Part shown: positions 37,215 through 46,285 of the stretch, in pieces
Numbering within the stretch: the stretch's first letter is position 1
Layout: every line of letters begins with the position of its first letter
Origin: Actinomycetes bacterium
GTDB taxonomy: Bacteria > Actinomycetota > Acidimicrobiia > Acidimicrobiales > Palsa-688
Reading direction: 5' to 3'
Assembly: GCA_021808665.1 (NCBI GenBank)
Contig: JAKBBA010000014.1
Location: 14,470 to 78,469, forward strand
Length of the DNA stretch: 64,000 bases
Program-made: the position numbers and the translations under genes
The notes under the pieces: generated by a model
Told to the model about the DNA's origin: nothing
Databases searched by the model: none
Seen by the model: the letters and a program-made list of their open reading frames with translations, nothing else

Positions 37215-37229
37215 GCGGGAACTTCCCGC
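37215..37229. promoter_or_regulatory. Short perfect palindrome upstream of the HadA-like gene
   Basis: GCGGGAA (37215-37221) and TTCCCGC (37223-37229) around one central C, in the 66-nt gap between the P450 stop and the HadA-like start at 37263. GATACT (37231-37236) could be a -10 box for that gene. It could be an operator for the dehydratase pair. Confidence 0.3.
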
Positions 37230-37262
37230 CGATACTGCGAAGACGATCTTGGGGGAGGCCGG

Positions 37263-37826
37263 ATGGCTGTTGACGAGTTCCCAGTGGAGAAAGGCGCGAT
37301 CCTCATGTTCGCCCGGGCTGTAGGGGACACGAACCCCATCTACTACGACGAGAGCTACGCACAAGGCACTGAGGTCGGTTCTGTCATCGCCCCGCCGACG
37401 TTCGTTCAGTCTTCGGCTCAGTTCGACCCTGATTACCCTCTGCGACCGAAGCCCGGCCAGAAGTGGTTCGGCTCCGGTCGCACCCCGAGCGGTCTCAGCG
37501 ACGCTCCGGCCGCGCCCGACAGCCCTTCACAGTCCGCCGCGGGCAACCAGCCTTCCGACGCCGGCGACGCTTCGGGGTCCGCCAGGAGCATGGGCACTTC
37601 CCTGCACGCAGAGCAGGAGTTCACCTATCACCGCCCCATCCGCCCCGGCGACGTGCTCAGCGCCACGGTAAGCGCTGGTAAGCGCTGGGACAAGCAGGGC
37701 CGCTCCGGCCGGCTGGAGTTCGCGGAGACGATCACCGAGTACCGAGACCAGAACGGGCATCTCGTCGTCACCGCTCGTGGTGTCGGGGTCCGCACCGCCG
37801 GCCCGGTCACGAAAGGATCGAACTAA
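37263..37826 (+). CDS. MaoC-like dehydratase subunit, HadA/HadC type
   Basis: 187 residues. N-terminal MFARAVGDTNPIYYDESYA is the FAS1-like hot-dog motif of HadA/HadC, which lacks the catalytic His. A low-complexity Ser/Ala/Asp-rich insert (about residues 78-108) separates this part from the C-terminal hot-dog strand region (FTYHRPIRPGDVLSATVSAG). Such subunits bind the acyl chain while the partner supplies the active site. The 1-nt overlap with the next gene indicates a heterodimer with it. Confidence 0.8.
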   Translation: MAVDEFPVEKGAILMFARAVGDTNPIYYDESYAQGTEVGSVIAPPTFVQSSAQFDPDYPLRPKPGQKWFGSGRTPSGLSDAPAAPDSPSQSAAGNQPSDAGDASGSARSMGTSLHAEQEFTYHRPIRPGDVLSATVSAGKRWDKQGRSGRLEFAETITEYRDQNGHLVVTARGVGVRTAGPVTKGSN

Positions 37827-38248
37827 TGCCTCTCAAGATGTCAGAGATTAGCGTAGGGGACTCCAGGCAGGAGACGCTCGTCGAGGACCTGACGAGGACC
37901 CAGATTGTCCAGTATGCGGGCGCGTCCGGGGACTACAACCCCCTGCACACTGACGAGGTGTTCGCCACGCAAGTCGCGGGATACCCGAGTGTGTTCGCAC
38001 ACGGGATGCTCACCATGGGGATCACCGCAAAGCTGCTAACCGACTGGGTGGGCGACGGACGGCTGCTCAGGTACGGTGCCCGTTTCGTCAAGCAGGTCTG
38101 GCCGGGTGACACCCTCAGCGCCCGAGCCGAGGTGACGGCCCTGCGCGACACCGACGAAGGGCCAGTAGCCGACTTTAAGGTCGAGACCACCAACCAGCAC
38201 GGCGACGTGGTACTAGCCGGCAGCGCTTCGGCGCGCGTCGACCGCTAG
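37826..38248 (+). CDS. MaoC-like dehydratase subunit, HadB type (catalytic)
   Basis: 140 residues. The (R)-hydratase 2 motif is complete: QYAGASGDYNPLHTDEVFA supplies the Asp/His pair, and SVFAHGMLTMGITAKLL follows. With the upstream HadA-like subunit it would dehydrate 3-hydroxyacyl-thioesters in fatty acid elongation. Starts within the last codon of the previous gene and ends 32 nt before the convergent lipoprotein gene. Confidence 0.85.
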   Translation: MPLKMSEISVGDSRQETLVEDLTRTQIVQYAGASGDYNPLHTDEVFATQVAGYPSVFAHGMLTMGITAKLLTDWVGDGRLLRYGARFVKQVWPGDTLSARAEVTALRDTDEGPVADFKVETTNQHGDVVLAGSASARVDR

Positions 38249-38280
38249 GCGGCCTAAGCGCCGTTCAGCCCGAGGCCCGT

Positions 38281-38964
38281 TCAGCCCGAGTCGAATCGGA
38301 CCCCGAGCACAGCCTCGGCGCTAACCCAGTCCGATGCGATAGCCTCCTGCGCCGCTTGTAGAGTGACCCGTCCGGCGCAAACGGCCGCGTGGAGGTCGTC
38401 TTCCACCTGGTCTTTGGTGTTGTGGATGTAGCGGCTGCTGACACCGACGTCTGCTTCGGGCCAAAGGTTGTAGGTCGAGCTAGAACCACCCAACTCCAGG
38501 GGTATCAGATGGTCGAACTCGTATGGTGCGGCAGAACGCCCGTCGTAGAATCCGTATGCCCTCATCGCCTGGTACTTGGCCGGCTCGCTGATCGTCTCGG
38601 GTGGCCTGACACTTGACGTGAACCCTCCAGGCCTGCATATCGTCTGGTCGATGTCGGACTGGGTCACCTCGGGGTCGATCGCCCCGGGAGTGCACTCAGG
38701 ATCCGGGAGAGGCTGCCTCAGGCCTTGGAACGTCGCCCATCGCACGTCGCACGACTCCCCGGTGAAAGCCGGCCCCAACAGACCAGCCGACGTCCAGCCC
38801 AACGGATACCCTCCGGCTGACACCCTGACCGTCGACTCTGGCGCAGCCGGCGGGCCGGACGATCCTTGATCCCCCCGGACGCACCCGCCGAGCCCGAAGA
38901 GTACCACGATCGCCGCGGCACCCGAAACGGCACTGCGGCCGCGCCGATCGTGTGATTGGCTCAC
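38281..38964 (-). CDS. Secreted lipoprotein with HNH-like nuclease motif
   Basis: 227 residues from GTG 38964. The N-terminus has a basic region, a hydrophobic segment (SGAAAIVVLFGLGG) and the lipobox LGGC, so it is exported and lipid-anchored after cleavage at that Cys. In the mature part YEFDHLIPLELGGSSSTYNLWPE has the beta-beta-alpha HNH arrangement (DH and N positions), typical of secreted actinobacterial HNH-like proteins. Four other Cys residues could form disulfides. Substrate and role are unknown. It is convergent with the HadB-like gene and 12 nt downstream of gatB. Confidence 0.7.
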   Translation of the reverse strand: MSQSHDRRGRSAVSGAAAIVVLFGLGGCVRGDQGSSGPPAAPESTVRVSAGGYPLGWTSAGLLGPAFTGESCDVRWATFQGLRQPLPDPECTPGAIDPEVTQSDIDQTICRPGGFTSSVRPPETISEPAKYQAMRAYGFYDGRSAAPYEFDHLIPLELGGSSSTYNLWPEADVGVSSRYIHNTKDQVEDDLHAAVCAGRVTLQAAQEAIASDWVSAEAVLGVRFDSG

Positions 38965-38976
38965 ACCCAGGTCGCC

Positions 38977-40455
38977 TCAACGCCTGGAACGCAGCAGGGC
39001 CGAAGCAGACTTGAGGTCGGCCTTTCCCTGAGTTGCCTGCTTTATATGACCGATGAAGAACCCTGCGAGCTTGTCCTCACCTTCGCTGTATCGCGCCCAT
39101 TCCTCTGGGTGGGCTGCTATCACATCCTCGACGATAGCTTCGAGGCCGCCGGATTCCATAGCCTCGAAGCCGAGGCCCTCCGCGATGACTTCGGGGTCCC
39201 CTCCGGCTTCGAGCATCGACTTGAGGACAGTTCGAGCCTGGGCCGAGGTCAGCTGACCCGACGACTCCATACGGACCAGCTTCGCGAAGAAACTCCGCTC
39301 GAGGTTCGCAGCCCCGGCGAGGTCGGAGGCGACCTCGTTTGCAGCGCGTTTGACAGCGATAGCGGCAACCGCCTGCGAGGCGCCCCCCGCCGACTTGGTG
39401 TCAGCCTTTTGGGCACCGACCGCCTCCACGAGATCGTCGAGGCCTAGTCGCACGACTGTCACGACCGCCTCGGAGCCGGCCGGAAGACCGCTCATCTCGG
39501 CGATGCGCTCACGCCGTTCGGATGGCATCGGGGGAAGGCTCGCCTTTATGGAAGCGACCCACTCCTCGGGCGGGTCTACAGGAACGAGGTCGGGCTCGGG
39601 GAAATACCTGTAGTCGTATGCTTCTTCCTTGGAGCGCATAGAAGCGGTCCGTCCGGCCCCTTCGTCCCAGTGCCGGGTCTCCTGGGAGACGACGCCACCG
39701 GACTCGATCAGCTGAATCTGACGGGAGACTTCGTAGTCGACAGCCCGGCCGAGCGAGCGCAGCGAGTTCATGTTCTTGATCTCGCAGCGAGTTCCGAACG
39801 CTTCTGCGCCCTCCGGCCGCACCGACACGTTCGCATCGACCCTGAGGGAACCCTCCTCCATCTTTCCGTCCGAAGCACCGGTAGCTACCAGGATCGCCCG
39901 GAGCTCGTCGACGTAAGCGCGCGCCTCGTCAGCGCTTCTCATATCGGGTGCGCTGACGATCTCGACCAGCGGCACTCCGGCCCGGTTGTAGTCCACCAGC
40001 GAGCGTGTCGCCTCGTGGATCCGCCCGCCGCCACCCACGTGCGTCGTCTTGCCAGTGTCTTCTTCTAGGTGGGCTCTGACTATCCCGATGCGCCGGCCGC
40101 CGGGCAGCGTCAACCACCCTCCAGCGTTGATGGGAACGTCGTACTGGCTTATCTGATAGTCCTTGGGCATGTCCGGGTAGAAGTAGTTCTTCCGGTGGAA
40201 CATCGAGGCTTGCACGGTGGAGTGCAGGGCTGCTCCGATACGGATCGCGTATTCGACGGCCGCCCGGTTTAGTACCGGAAGAGACCCGGGCAGGCCGAGA
40301 CAAACCGGGCAGACATTAGTGTTCGGCTCCTCTCCGAAGCTGTTTCGACACCCGCAGAAAAGCTTGGTCTGCGTGCGAAGCTCGCAGTGCACTTCCAAGC
40401 CGATGACGGTCTCCCACCCGCTGGAAGGCGCAGGAACGACGGGTTCAGGGCTCAC
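38977..40455 (-). CDS. gatB: Glutamyl-tRNA(Gln)/aspartyl-tRNA(Asn) amidotransferase subunit B
   Basis: 492 residues. N-terminal GLEVHCELRTQTKLFCGCRN and FCGCRNSFGEEPNTNVCPVC contain the zinc-binding Cys set, YFYPDMPKDYQISQYDVPIN and IVRAHLEEDTGKTTH are kinase-domain motifs, and a helical YqeY-like tail completes the protein. It activates the glutamate or aspartate on mischarged tRNA. The start overlaps the gatA stop by 4 nt. Confidence 0.95.
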   Translation of the reverse strand: MSPEPVVPAPSSGWETVIGLEVHCELRTQTKLFCGCRNSFGEEPNTNVCPVCLGLPGSLPVLNRAAVEYAIRIGAALHSTVQASMFHRKNYFYPDMPKDYQISQYDVPINAGGWLTLPGGRRIGIVRAHLEEDTGKTTHVGGGGRIHEATRSLVDYNRAGVPLVEIVSAPDMRSADEARAYVDELRAILVATGASDGKMEEGSLRVDANVSVRPEGAEAFGTRCEIKNMNSLRSLGRAVDYEVSRQIQLIESGGVVSQETRHWDEGAGRTASMRSKEEAYDYRYFPEPDLVPVDPPEEWVASIKASLPPMPSERRERIAEMSGLPAGSEAVVTVVRLGLDDLVEAVGAQKADTKSAGGASQAVAAIAVKRAANEVASDLAGAANLERSFFAKLVRMESSGQLTSAQARTVLKSMLEAGGDPEVIAEGLGFEAMESGGLEAIVEDVIAAHPEEWARYSEGEDKLAGFFIGHIKQATQGKADLKSASALLRSRR

Positions 40456-41960
40456 AGATCGGCCCCCCTGTCGGCTGGTGCACCCGGGGCACGCAGCGAG
40501 CGGCGGCTCGCGCTGAGCGACGCCGGAGGCGCAAGCAACTCGAGAACCTCGGCCACCTGGAACATGACCGGCTCGGCGAGAGCCGGTGCGAGTACCTGTA
40601 CCCCGATCGGCATGCCGTCGTCGCCAGTTCCGAACGGAACGCTGACCGCTGGATGACCTGCGAGATTTGACGGGATGGTGAAGACGTCGTTGAGGTACAT
40701 CGTGAGAGGATCCGCCGACTTAGTCCCTATCTCGAAGGCCGTGCTCGGCGCGGTTGGCGAGAGGAGGACGTCGAAGTTCTCGTAGGCGGCGGCGAAGTCT
40801 TTGATGATCAGAGTCCGCACTTTCTGCGCCTGACCGTAGTAGGCGTCGTAGTAGCCGGCTGACAGAGCGTAGGTGCCTAGCATGATCCGCCGCTTTACCT
40901 CGTCACCGAACCCGGCAGAGCGGCTTCGCAGGTACATGTCGGTGATGTCCGCGCTGCCCGGGGCCCGTAGACCGTAACGCACCCCGTCATAGCGGGCAAG
41001 GTTAGATGAACTCTCGGCTGGGGCGATCAGGTAGTAGGCGGAGAGACCGAACGTCACTGCGGGAACGCTCACCTGATCAACCTTCGCCCCGGCCCCGGCG
41101 AGCGCGTCAGCCGCAAGGGCCAGTCTCGCCTTGACGTCGTCTGCCATTCCTTCAGCGCCTTGCATCTCTGTTATAAGTCCTACCCTGAGCCCGTCGACAC
41201 CGGACCCCAGGCGCGAAGCCGAACGCTCCGTCGCTTCGCCCAGGCAGGTGGAGTCCATAGGGTCCGGCCCTGAAATGACGTCTAGAAGCGCTGCTGCGTC
41301 GGCGACGCTCATAGCGAACGGACCGACCTGGTCCAGGGAACTGGCGAAGGCTATAAGCCCGTACCTCGACACGAGCCCGTAAGTTGGTTTGACGCCGACG
41401 ACCCCGCACAGCGCCGCCGGCTGGCGGATCGAACCGCCCGTGTCAGAGCCGAGAGCTCCTGCAGCGAACCCAGCCGCAACCGCCGCAGCGCTACCTCCCG
41501 ATGATCCGCCCGGCACCCGGGTCTGGTCGTGGGGGTTACGGGTCGGGCCGAAGGCCGAGTTTTCCGTCGAGGAGCCCATGGCGAACTCGTCGAGGTTCGT
41601 CTTTCCCACGAACACAGCCCCTGCCGCCGCGAGGCGTTGCACGACCGTCGCGTCGTAGGGCGGGTGCCAACCTTGAAGGATCTTCGACGAGCAGGTGGTC
41701 GGAGTGCCGGCTGTGCACAGGTTGTCTTTAAGCGCGATCGGGACGCCTGCTAGAGGCCCTGGGTCGCCACCCCCGGCGACAATGCCGTCAACCATGCTCG
41801 CCGCTACACGGGCCTGCTCGGCCGTGACCTCGTTGAAAGCGTGAACTCCAGCCTCGTGTGAAGCAACCACCTCCAGGTGAGCGTCGAGTACGTCCAGGGC
41901 GCTCACTTCGCCGGATCTGACCGAAGCAGCGACGGAGAGCACTCCGAAGGTGGCAGTCAC
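40452..41960 (-). CDS. gatA: Glutamyl-tRNA(Gln)/aspartyl-tRNA(Asn) amidotransferase subunit A
   Basis: 502 residues. Amidase signature with the catalytic Ser-cis-Ser-Lys set: Lys in PIALKDNLCTAG, SSGGSAAAVAAGFAAGALGS and DTGGSIRQPAALCGVVG. It releases ammonia from glutamine for the transamidation. It overlaps gatC and gatB by 4 nt each, so the three subunits are translationally coupled. Confidence 0.95.
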   Translation of the reverse strand: MTATFGVLSVAASVRSGEVSALDVLDAHLEVVASHEAGVHAFNEVTAEQARVAASMVDGIVAGGGDPGPLAGVPIALKDNLCTAGTPTTCSSKILQGWHPPYDATVVQRLAAAGAVFVGKTNLDEFAMGSSTENSAFGPTRNPHDQTRVPGGSSGGSAAAVAAGFAAGALGSDTGGSIRQPAALCGVVGVKPTYGLVSRYGLIAFASSLDQVGPFAMSVADAAALLDVISGPDPMDSTCLGEATERSASRLGSGVDGLRVGLITEMQGAEGMADDVKARLALAADALAGAGAKVDQVSVPAVTFGLSAYYLIAPAESSSNLARYDGVRYGLRAPGSADITDMYLRSRSAGFGDEVKRRIMLGTYALSAGYYDAYYGQAQKVRTLIIKDFAAAYENFDVLLSPTAPSTAFEIGTKSADPLTMYLNDVFTIPSNLAGHPAVSVPFGTGDDGMPIGVQVLAPALAEPVMFQVAEVLELLAPPASLSASRRSLRAPGAPADRGADL

Positions 41961-42259
41961 TGAGAGTCCCCCAGGATCTTCGGCACCCTGAAGCGGTGGT
42001 CTTCCACTTCAGGGGCCTCAGCTAGGACTGTCGCCCGGTCTAGGCTCGCCGTGACGACGTCGTCGCGCAGGACGTTGACAAGGGGCAGCCCGTGGGCGGT
42101 TGGGACCACCCCGGTGGTGTCTAAGGATTCGACGTCTCGCGCATGGTCAAGCACTGCCGCCAGCTGCTGGGTGAAGCGGGTCAGCTCCTCCTGGCTCAGC
42201 TGCAGCCGTGCGAGGCGCGCCACGTGAGCGACGTCATCGGTTGTAATGGACCGGGGCAT
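41957..42259 (-). CDS. gatC: Glutamyl-tRNA(Gln)/aspartyl-tRNA(Asn) amidotransferase subunit C
   Basis: 100 residues from ATG 42259 (MPRSITTDDVAHVARLARLQ); GTG 42265 is an alternative. The N-terminal helix and LSQEELTRFTQQLAAVLDHA match GatC, the small belt subunit that links GatA and GatB. First gene of the leftward gatCAB operon, divergent from the SCP2 gene at 42383. Confidence 0.92.
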   Translation of the reverse strand: MPRSITTDDVAHVARLARLQLSQEELTRFTQQLAAVLDHARDVESLDTTGVVPTAHGLPLVNVLRDDVVTASLDRATVLAEAPEVEDHRFRVPKILGDSQ

Positions 42260-42382
42260 GCCCACATGCTAGGAGAAGGCCCCGTCGGAACTGAGCAACC
42301 GGATTCGCGATAGGTTCTGCCCGGGTGGAAGCGGCACGTCGCAGGCCGCCCGCTAGTACTGTCGAAACGCCGATCACGGGGG

Positions 42383-42811
42383 ATGCCCGAAGTGACCCGA
42401 TACCCTTTCCTGAGCGAAGAGTGGATCCAACAGACTCGCCTGATCCGCGAAGAGTTCAAAGACCGCGCTCCCGCCGTCACGATGAGCGTGAGAATGAACC
42501 AGATAATAAGCGACGTACCGTTCGGGGTGGGCGTGGTCCACGCCCACCTGGACACCTCGTCGGGGGTTCTCGACGTCGAGACAGGCCACGTCGAGTCGCC
42601 TGACGTGACGGTGACCATGCCCTACGACGTGGCCCGGGCCCTACTGGTAGACGGCGACGCCAGCGCCGCCATGAACGCATTCATGAGCGGCAGGATCAAA
42701 GTGGACGGGGACATCACCAAGCTCCTTGGCCTCCAGGTTCCCGCTTCGAGCGCCGCCGCCAGCCCCGAGGCGGCCCTGGTCGTAGAGCGGATCAAGTCGA
42801 TCACCGAGTAA
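42383..42811 (+). CDS. SCP2 sterol-carrier domain protein
   Basis: 142 residues. Typical single-domain SCP2: DRAPAVTMSVRMNQIISDVP, DVTVTMPYDVARALLVDGD, and the loop AAMNAFMSGRIKVDGDITKL with the conserved G-x-x-x-x-x-G-D. It binds lipids or acyl-CoA in a cytosolic tunnel. Adjacent to an ABC-F gene 33 nt downstream on the same strand and upstream of the lipid-gene island. Not to be confused with the SCP2-like member of the diiron cassette at 28734. Confidence 0.82.
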   Translation: MPEVTRYPFLSEEWIQQTRLIREEFKDRAPAVTMSVRMNQIISDVPFGVGVVHAHLDTSSGVLDVETGHVESPDVTVTMPYDVARALLVDGDASAAMNAFMSGRIKVDGDITKLLGLQVPASSAAASPEAALVVERIKSITE

Positions 42812-42843
42812 GAAGCTGGCCGCGACGGTAACCTGCCGGGGAC

Positions 42844-44613
42844 GTGGCTATCCTCGCAGACCTCCAAGCCGTAGCCGTAAGACGCTCGGATAGGACTCTC
42901 TTCGAAGAGTTGAGCGTGACAGTCGCGCACGGCGACAGGGTGGGCGTCGTAGGCATCAACGGGGCCGGCAAGTCCACACTGCTCCGCATCCTGGCAGGGG
43001 TGGACCGACCCGACACGGGTACAGTCCGCTACGGGTCTGGTGTCACGATCGGTTACCTGGAGCAAGACCCCGAGCTACCCGAAGGCACAGTCGGCTCCGC
43101 CGTCGGCGACGGGTGGGAGGCGGCGGCTACTCTCGACCGGCTAGGGATGGGACAGCTGACCCGGTCTCAGTGCCGGACTCTGTCGGGAGGGCAGCGCAAG
43201 AGGGTTGCTCTGGCCCGGGTCCTCACCCATCCCGCCGACCTGCTCGTGCTCGACGAACCGACCAACCACCTGGACCTGGCAACAGTTGTGTGGCTTACTG
43301 AGCGTCTGGCTAGATGGCGGGGTGGCCTCGTACTGGTAAGCCATGACCGACATCTCCTCGACGCCTTGTGCACGCGAATGGTGGAGTTGGACCGTGGCCG
43401 CGACTTCAGCCATGAGGGGAGCTACAGCGCTTACCTCGAGTCCCGGGCATTGCGCGAGGTCAAAGCGTCGAGCGCCGAGGCCACGCGGCGCAACCTGGCT
43501 CGACGCGAGCTCGAGTGGCTCCGCAGGGGAGCGCCGGCCCGTAGCCGCAAGCCGCAAGCCCGGGTGGACGCAGCCAAAGCCTTGATCAACAGCCGACCTC
43601 AGGCAGCTGCCCGCCCGACGAAGCTCGGTCTCGCCATGGGGACCCCCAGGCTCGGCGACAAGGTGATTTCCTGCGAGGACGTCAGCTACCGGTACTCCGG
43701 TTCTCAACCCATGGTTCTCGACGGGATTAGTTTGTCGATAGGCCCCGCGGAGCGTCTGGGAGTGCTCGGAGGTAACGGCACCGGCAAGACGACCCTCTTG
43801 GACTTGATAGCCGGGGTCCGCAAGCCGGTCAGCGGCCGGATCGAGACCGGGTCGACGGTCACGGTCGGCTACTACAGCCAAAGCGGCGTCGAGCTCGACG
43901 CAGATGCTCGGGTTCGCGACCTGGTCGCTGGCGATTTCAAAGCGCCAGGTAGCCCGGAAGACAACCTTCTCATGGAGAGCTTCTGGTTCAGCGGGGAGCT
44001 TCCCTTCGCGAGGGTGTCGACCTTGTCAGGGGGCGAACGCCGCCGCCTGCAACTGCTCGTCGTCCTGGCCAGCCAGCCCAACGTCCTGTTACTCGACGAG
44101 CCGACCAACGACTTGGACCTCGACACTCTGCGGGTACTTGAAGATTTCCTCGCCGACTGGCCAGGCGCACTGGTAGCAGTCAGCCACGACAGGGCGTTCC
44201 TCGAAAGGTCGGTGGACCGAATCGTCGCCCTCGACGCACGTGGCTCCCTCCGGGAGGTACCCGGGGGTTTGGCCGCCTGGATTGCCGAGGCAGCGACCCC
44301 CACCCGCCCGGGCGCTCGCGGAGCTCTTGCGGGAGTAGCCGAGACCCCCGCGAGAAGTGTCACGGCGAAGACTGCACCTCGACGAGATTCACACCAGCCG
44401 GCCAGACCTCAGCGACCGACCGGGCGCGCCCTTCGGGAGGTGGAGAAAAAGCTTGCCGGCGCCACACGCATTCGCGACGTCCTAGCCGAGAAGCTGGCCT
44501 CGACCTCCGACCATCGGGAGGCAGCGGAGATTGCGGCGCAGCTAGCCGACGCGTCCGCCCAGGTCGACAGCCTTGAAGAGATCTGGCTGGAGATCGCCGA
44601 AGTCAACGGTTGA
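42844..44613 (+). CDS. ABC-F family ATPase, ribosome-associated type
   Basis: 589 residues from GTG 42844. Two ABC domains: Walker A GINGAGKSTLL and GGNGTGKTTLL, signatures TLSGGQRKRVALARVL and TLSGGERRRLQLLVVL, Walker B LLVLDEPTNHLDL and LLLDEPTNDLDLDTL. A C-terminal basic/helical tail (EVEKKLAGATRIRDVLAEKL) and an internal linker complete the ABC-F layout. No membrane segments, so it is not a transporter. It belongs to the Uup/EttA-like ribosome-acting group; exact member unclear. Confidence 0.9.
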   Translation: MAILADLQAVAVRRSDRTLFEELSVTVAHGDRVGVVGINGAGKSTLLRILAGVDRPDTGTVRYGSGVTIGYLEQDPELPEGTVGSAVGDGWEAAATLDRLGMGQLTRSQCRTLSGGQRKRVALARVLTHPADLLVLDEPTNHLDLATVVWLTERLARWRGGLVLVSHDRHLLDALCTRMVELDRGRDFSHEGSYSAYLESRALREVKASSAEATRRNLARRELEWLRRGAPARSRKPQARVDAAKALINSRPQAAARPTKLGLAMGTPRLGDKVISCEDVSYRYSGSQPMVLDGISLSIGPAERLGVLGGNGTGKTTLLDLIAGVRKPVSGRIETGSTVTVGYYSQSGVELDADARVRDLVAGDFKAPGSPEDNLLMESFWFSGELPFARVSTLSGGERRRLQLLVVLASQPNVLLLDEPTNDLDLDTLRVLEDFLADWPGALVAVSHDRAFLERSVDRIVALDARGSLREVPGGLAAWIAEAATPTRPGARGALAGVAETPARSVTAKTAPRRDSHQPARPQRPTGRALREVEKKLAGATRIRDVLAEKLASTSDHREAAEIAAQLADASAQVDSLEEIWLEIAEVNG

Positions 44614-44737
44614 AGTCACCCAAACAGGCGGCAGCGCCGTATACCTGACGTGAGTCAAAGTTCTCTCGGGGAATACACCACCACCGAGAAGGCTTTCCTC
44701 TCGACACGCACCACGACGCCGCTTCCAAGGAGAGCCA

Positions 44738-46285
44738 GTGACAAATCGTCCCGCCACGTTGCCCCGAGTCGACCGTGACGAGGTATTCCTCGAGTACACG
44801 AAAAGCATCTGTCCGGTGTGCAAAGTGGTAATTGACGCAGAGGTCAACGCCCGCGGCGGACGGATCGTGCTGTCGAAGAGGTGCCGGGATCATGGCAAGT
44901 TCGAAGCGCTCATCTCCTCTGACGCCGAGGGGTACCTGGCGGCGCTGCGCTACAACAAGCCGGGCACGCTGCCTCTGGCCACCCAGACCGAGGTCGTCGA
45001 CGGGTGCCCTTTGGACTGCGGCATGTGCCCAGACCACAAGCAGCACGCCTGCCTGGGGATCATCGAGGTGAACTCCAACTGCAACCTCGACTGCCCGATC
45101 TGCTTCGCTGACTCCGGGCATCAGCCCGACCACTTCGTGCTGTCCCTAGCCCAGATCGAGACGGCGCTCGACGCTTTCGTCAAGGCCGAGGGCGAGCCCG
45201 AAGTGGTCATGTTCTCCGGTGGCGAGCCGACGATCCACCCCCACATTCTCGAAGCCATGGAGCTGGCCTACGCCAAAGGCGTCAAGAACGTCACGCTCAA
45301 CACGAACGGGATCCGCTTGGCGCACGACCGCAAGTTCGTGAAGGCGCTGGCGGCTATGGCCCCCAAACCCCCGGGGATCTACCTGCAGTTCGACGGTCTG
45401 AGAGAGCAGACTCATCTCGCGATCCGGGCGCGCGACCTGCGCGCTGCGAAGCAGGCGGCGCTCGACAACTGCGCCGAGGCGGGGCTGATCGTGACCTTGG
45501 CAGCGGCGATCGAGAGGGACGTCAACGACGACGAGGTGGGAAACATCGTCCGCTTCGGCATTAAACACCCGGCGGTGCGGGCGGTGGCATTCCAGCCCGT
45601 CACCCACTCGGGCCGCCACTTGGAGTTCGATCCTATGGAACGGCTCTGCAACGCAGACGTCGTGGACGGCCTGGTAGAGCAGTGCCCCGACTGGTTCAAG
45701 AAGTCGGACTTCTTCCCGGTGCCGTGCTGCTTCCCGACGTGCCGGTCTATCACCTACCTCCTGGTGGAAGGCGACAACGTGGTGCCGATCCCCAGGCTGG
45801 TCGACCTCGACGAGCATCTCGACTACGTCACTAACCGGGCGCTGCCGGACTTCACCGTCCGGCACGCCCTGGAGAAGCTGTGGAGTGCCTCGGCGTTGCC
45901 GGGCACAGAGGCCAGCGCTACCGAGCTGGAATGCGCGACTTGCGGGATCGACCTTCCCGACGCCGTCAAGAGCCTCACTGACAAAGCTTTCATGATCGTC
46001 ATTCAGGACTTCCAAGACCCCTACACCTTGAACGTCAAGCAGCTGATGAAATGCTGTGTAGAGGAGCTGACCCACGACGGGCGTATCATCCCCTTCTGCG
46101 CCTACAACTCGGTCGGCTACCGTGAGCAGGTCAAGGCCGACCTCACAGGAAAGACTGTTGCCCCGCTAGTGCCGAACTCGAGCGCCCTGGCCCAGCTGCT
46201 CCTCACCACCACCTCAGGCGCCCGTACCGCCGAAGTGACGATAGGAAAGAAGGACCAGACGAACGTGGGCCGGGGCCTGTCGTGA
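44738..46285 (+). CDS. Radical SAM protein, tetraether/membrane-spanning lipid synthase-like family
   Basis: 515 residues from GTG 44738, AAGGAG upstream. N-terminal metal-binding region with C25/C28 (SICPVC), C49 and H52 (SKRCRDHG), like a rubredoxin site. A second cluster region GCPLDCGMCPDHKQHAC uses C90/C94/C97/C105, and the radical SAM CX3CX2C is C115/C119/C122 in NSNCNLDCPICFADSG. A further Cys set lies near PVPCCFPTCRSI. This arrangement, including HKQHAC, matches the Tes/Mss (MJ0619-like) family, which forms long-chain C-C bonds in membrane-spanning lipids, or methylates pterins. The neighbours support the lipid reading. It overlaps the methyltransferase at 46282 by 4 nt. Confidence 0.7.
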   Translation: MTNRPATLPRVDRDEVFLEYTKSICPVCKVVIDAEVNARGGRIVLSKRCRDHGKFEALISSDAEGYLAALRYNKPGTLPLATQTEVVDGCPLDCGMCPDHKQHACLGIIEVNSNCNLDCPICFADSGHQPDHFVLSLAQIETALDAFVKAEGEPEVVMFSGGEPTIHPHILEAMELAYAKGVKNVTLNTNGIRLAHDRKFVKALAAMAPKPPGIYLQFDGLREQTHLAIRARDLRAAKQAALDNCAEAGLIVTLAAAIERDVNDDEVGNIVRFGIKHPAVRAVAFQPVTHSGRHLEFDPMERLCNADVVDGLVEQCPDWFKKSDFFPVPCCFPTCRSITYLLVEGDNVVPIPRLVDLDEHLDYVTNRALPDFTVRHALEKLWSASALPGTEASATELECATCGIDLPDAVKSLTDKAFMIVIQDFQDPYTLNVKQLMKCCVEELTHDGRIIPFCAYNSVGYREQVKADLTGKTVAPLVPNSSALAQLLLTTTSGARTAEVTIGKKDQTNVGRGLS

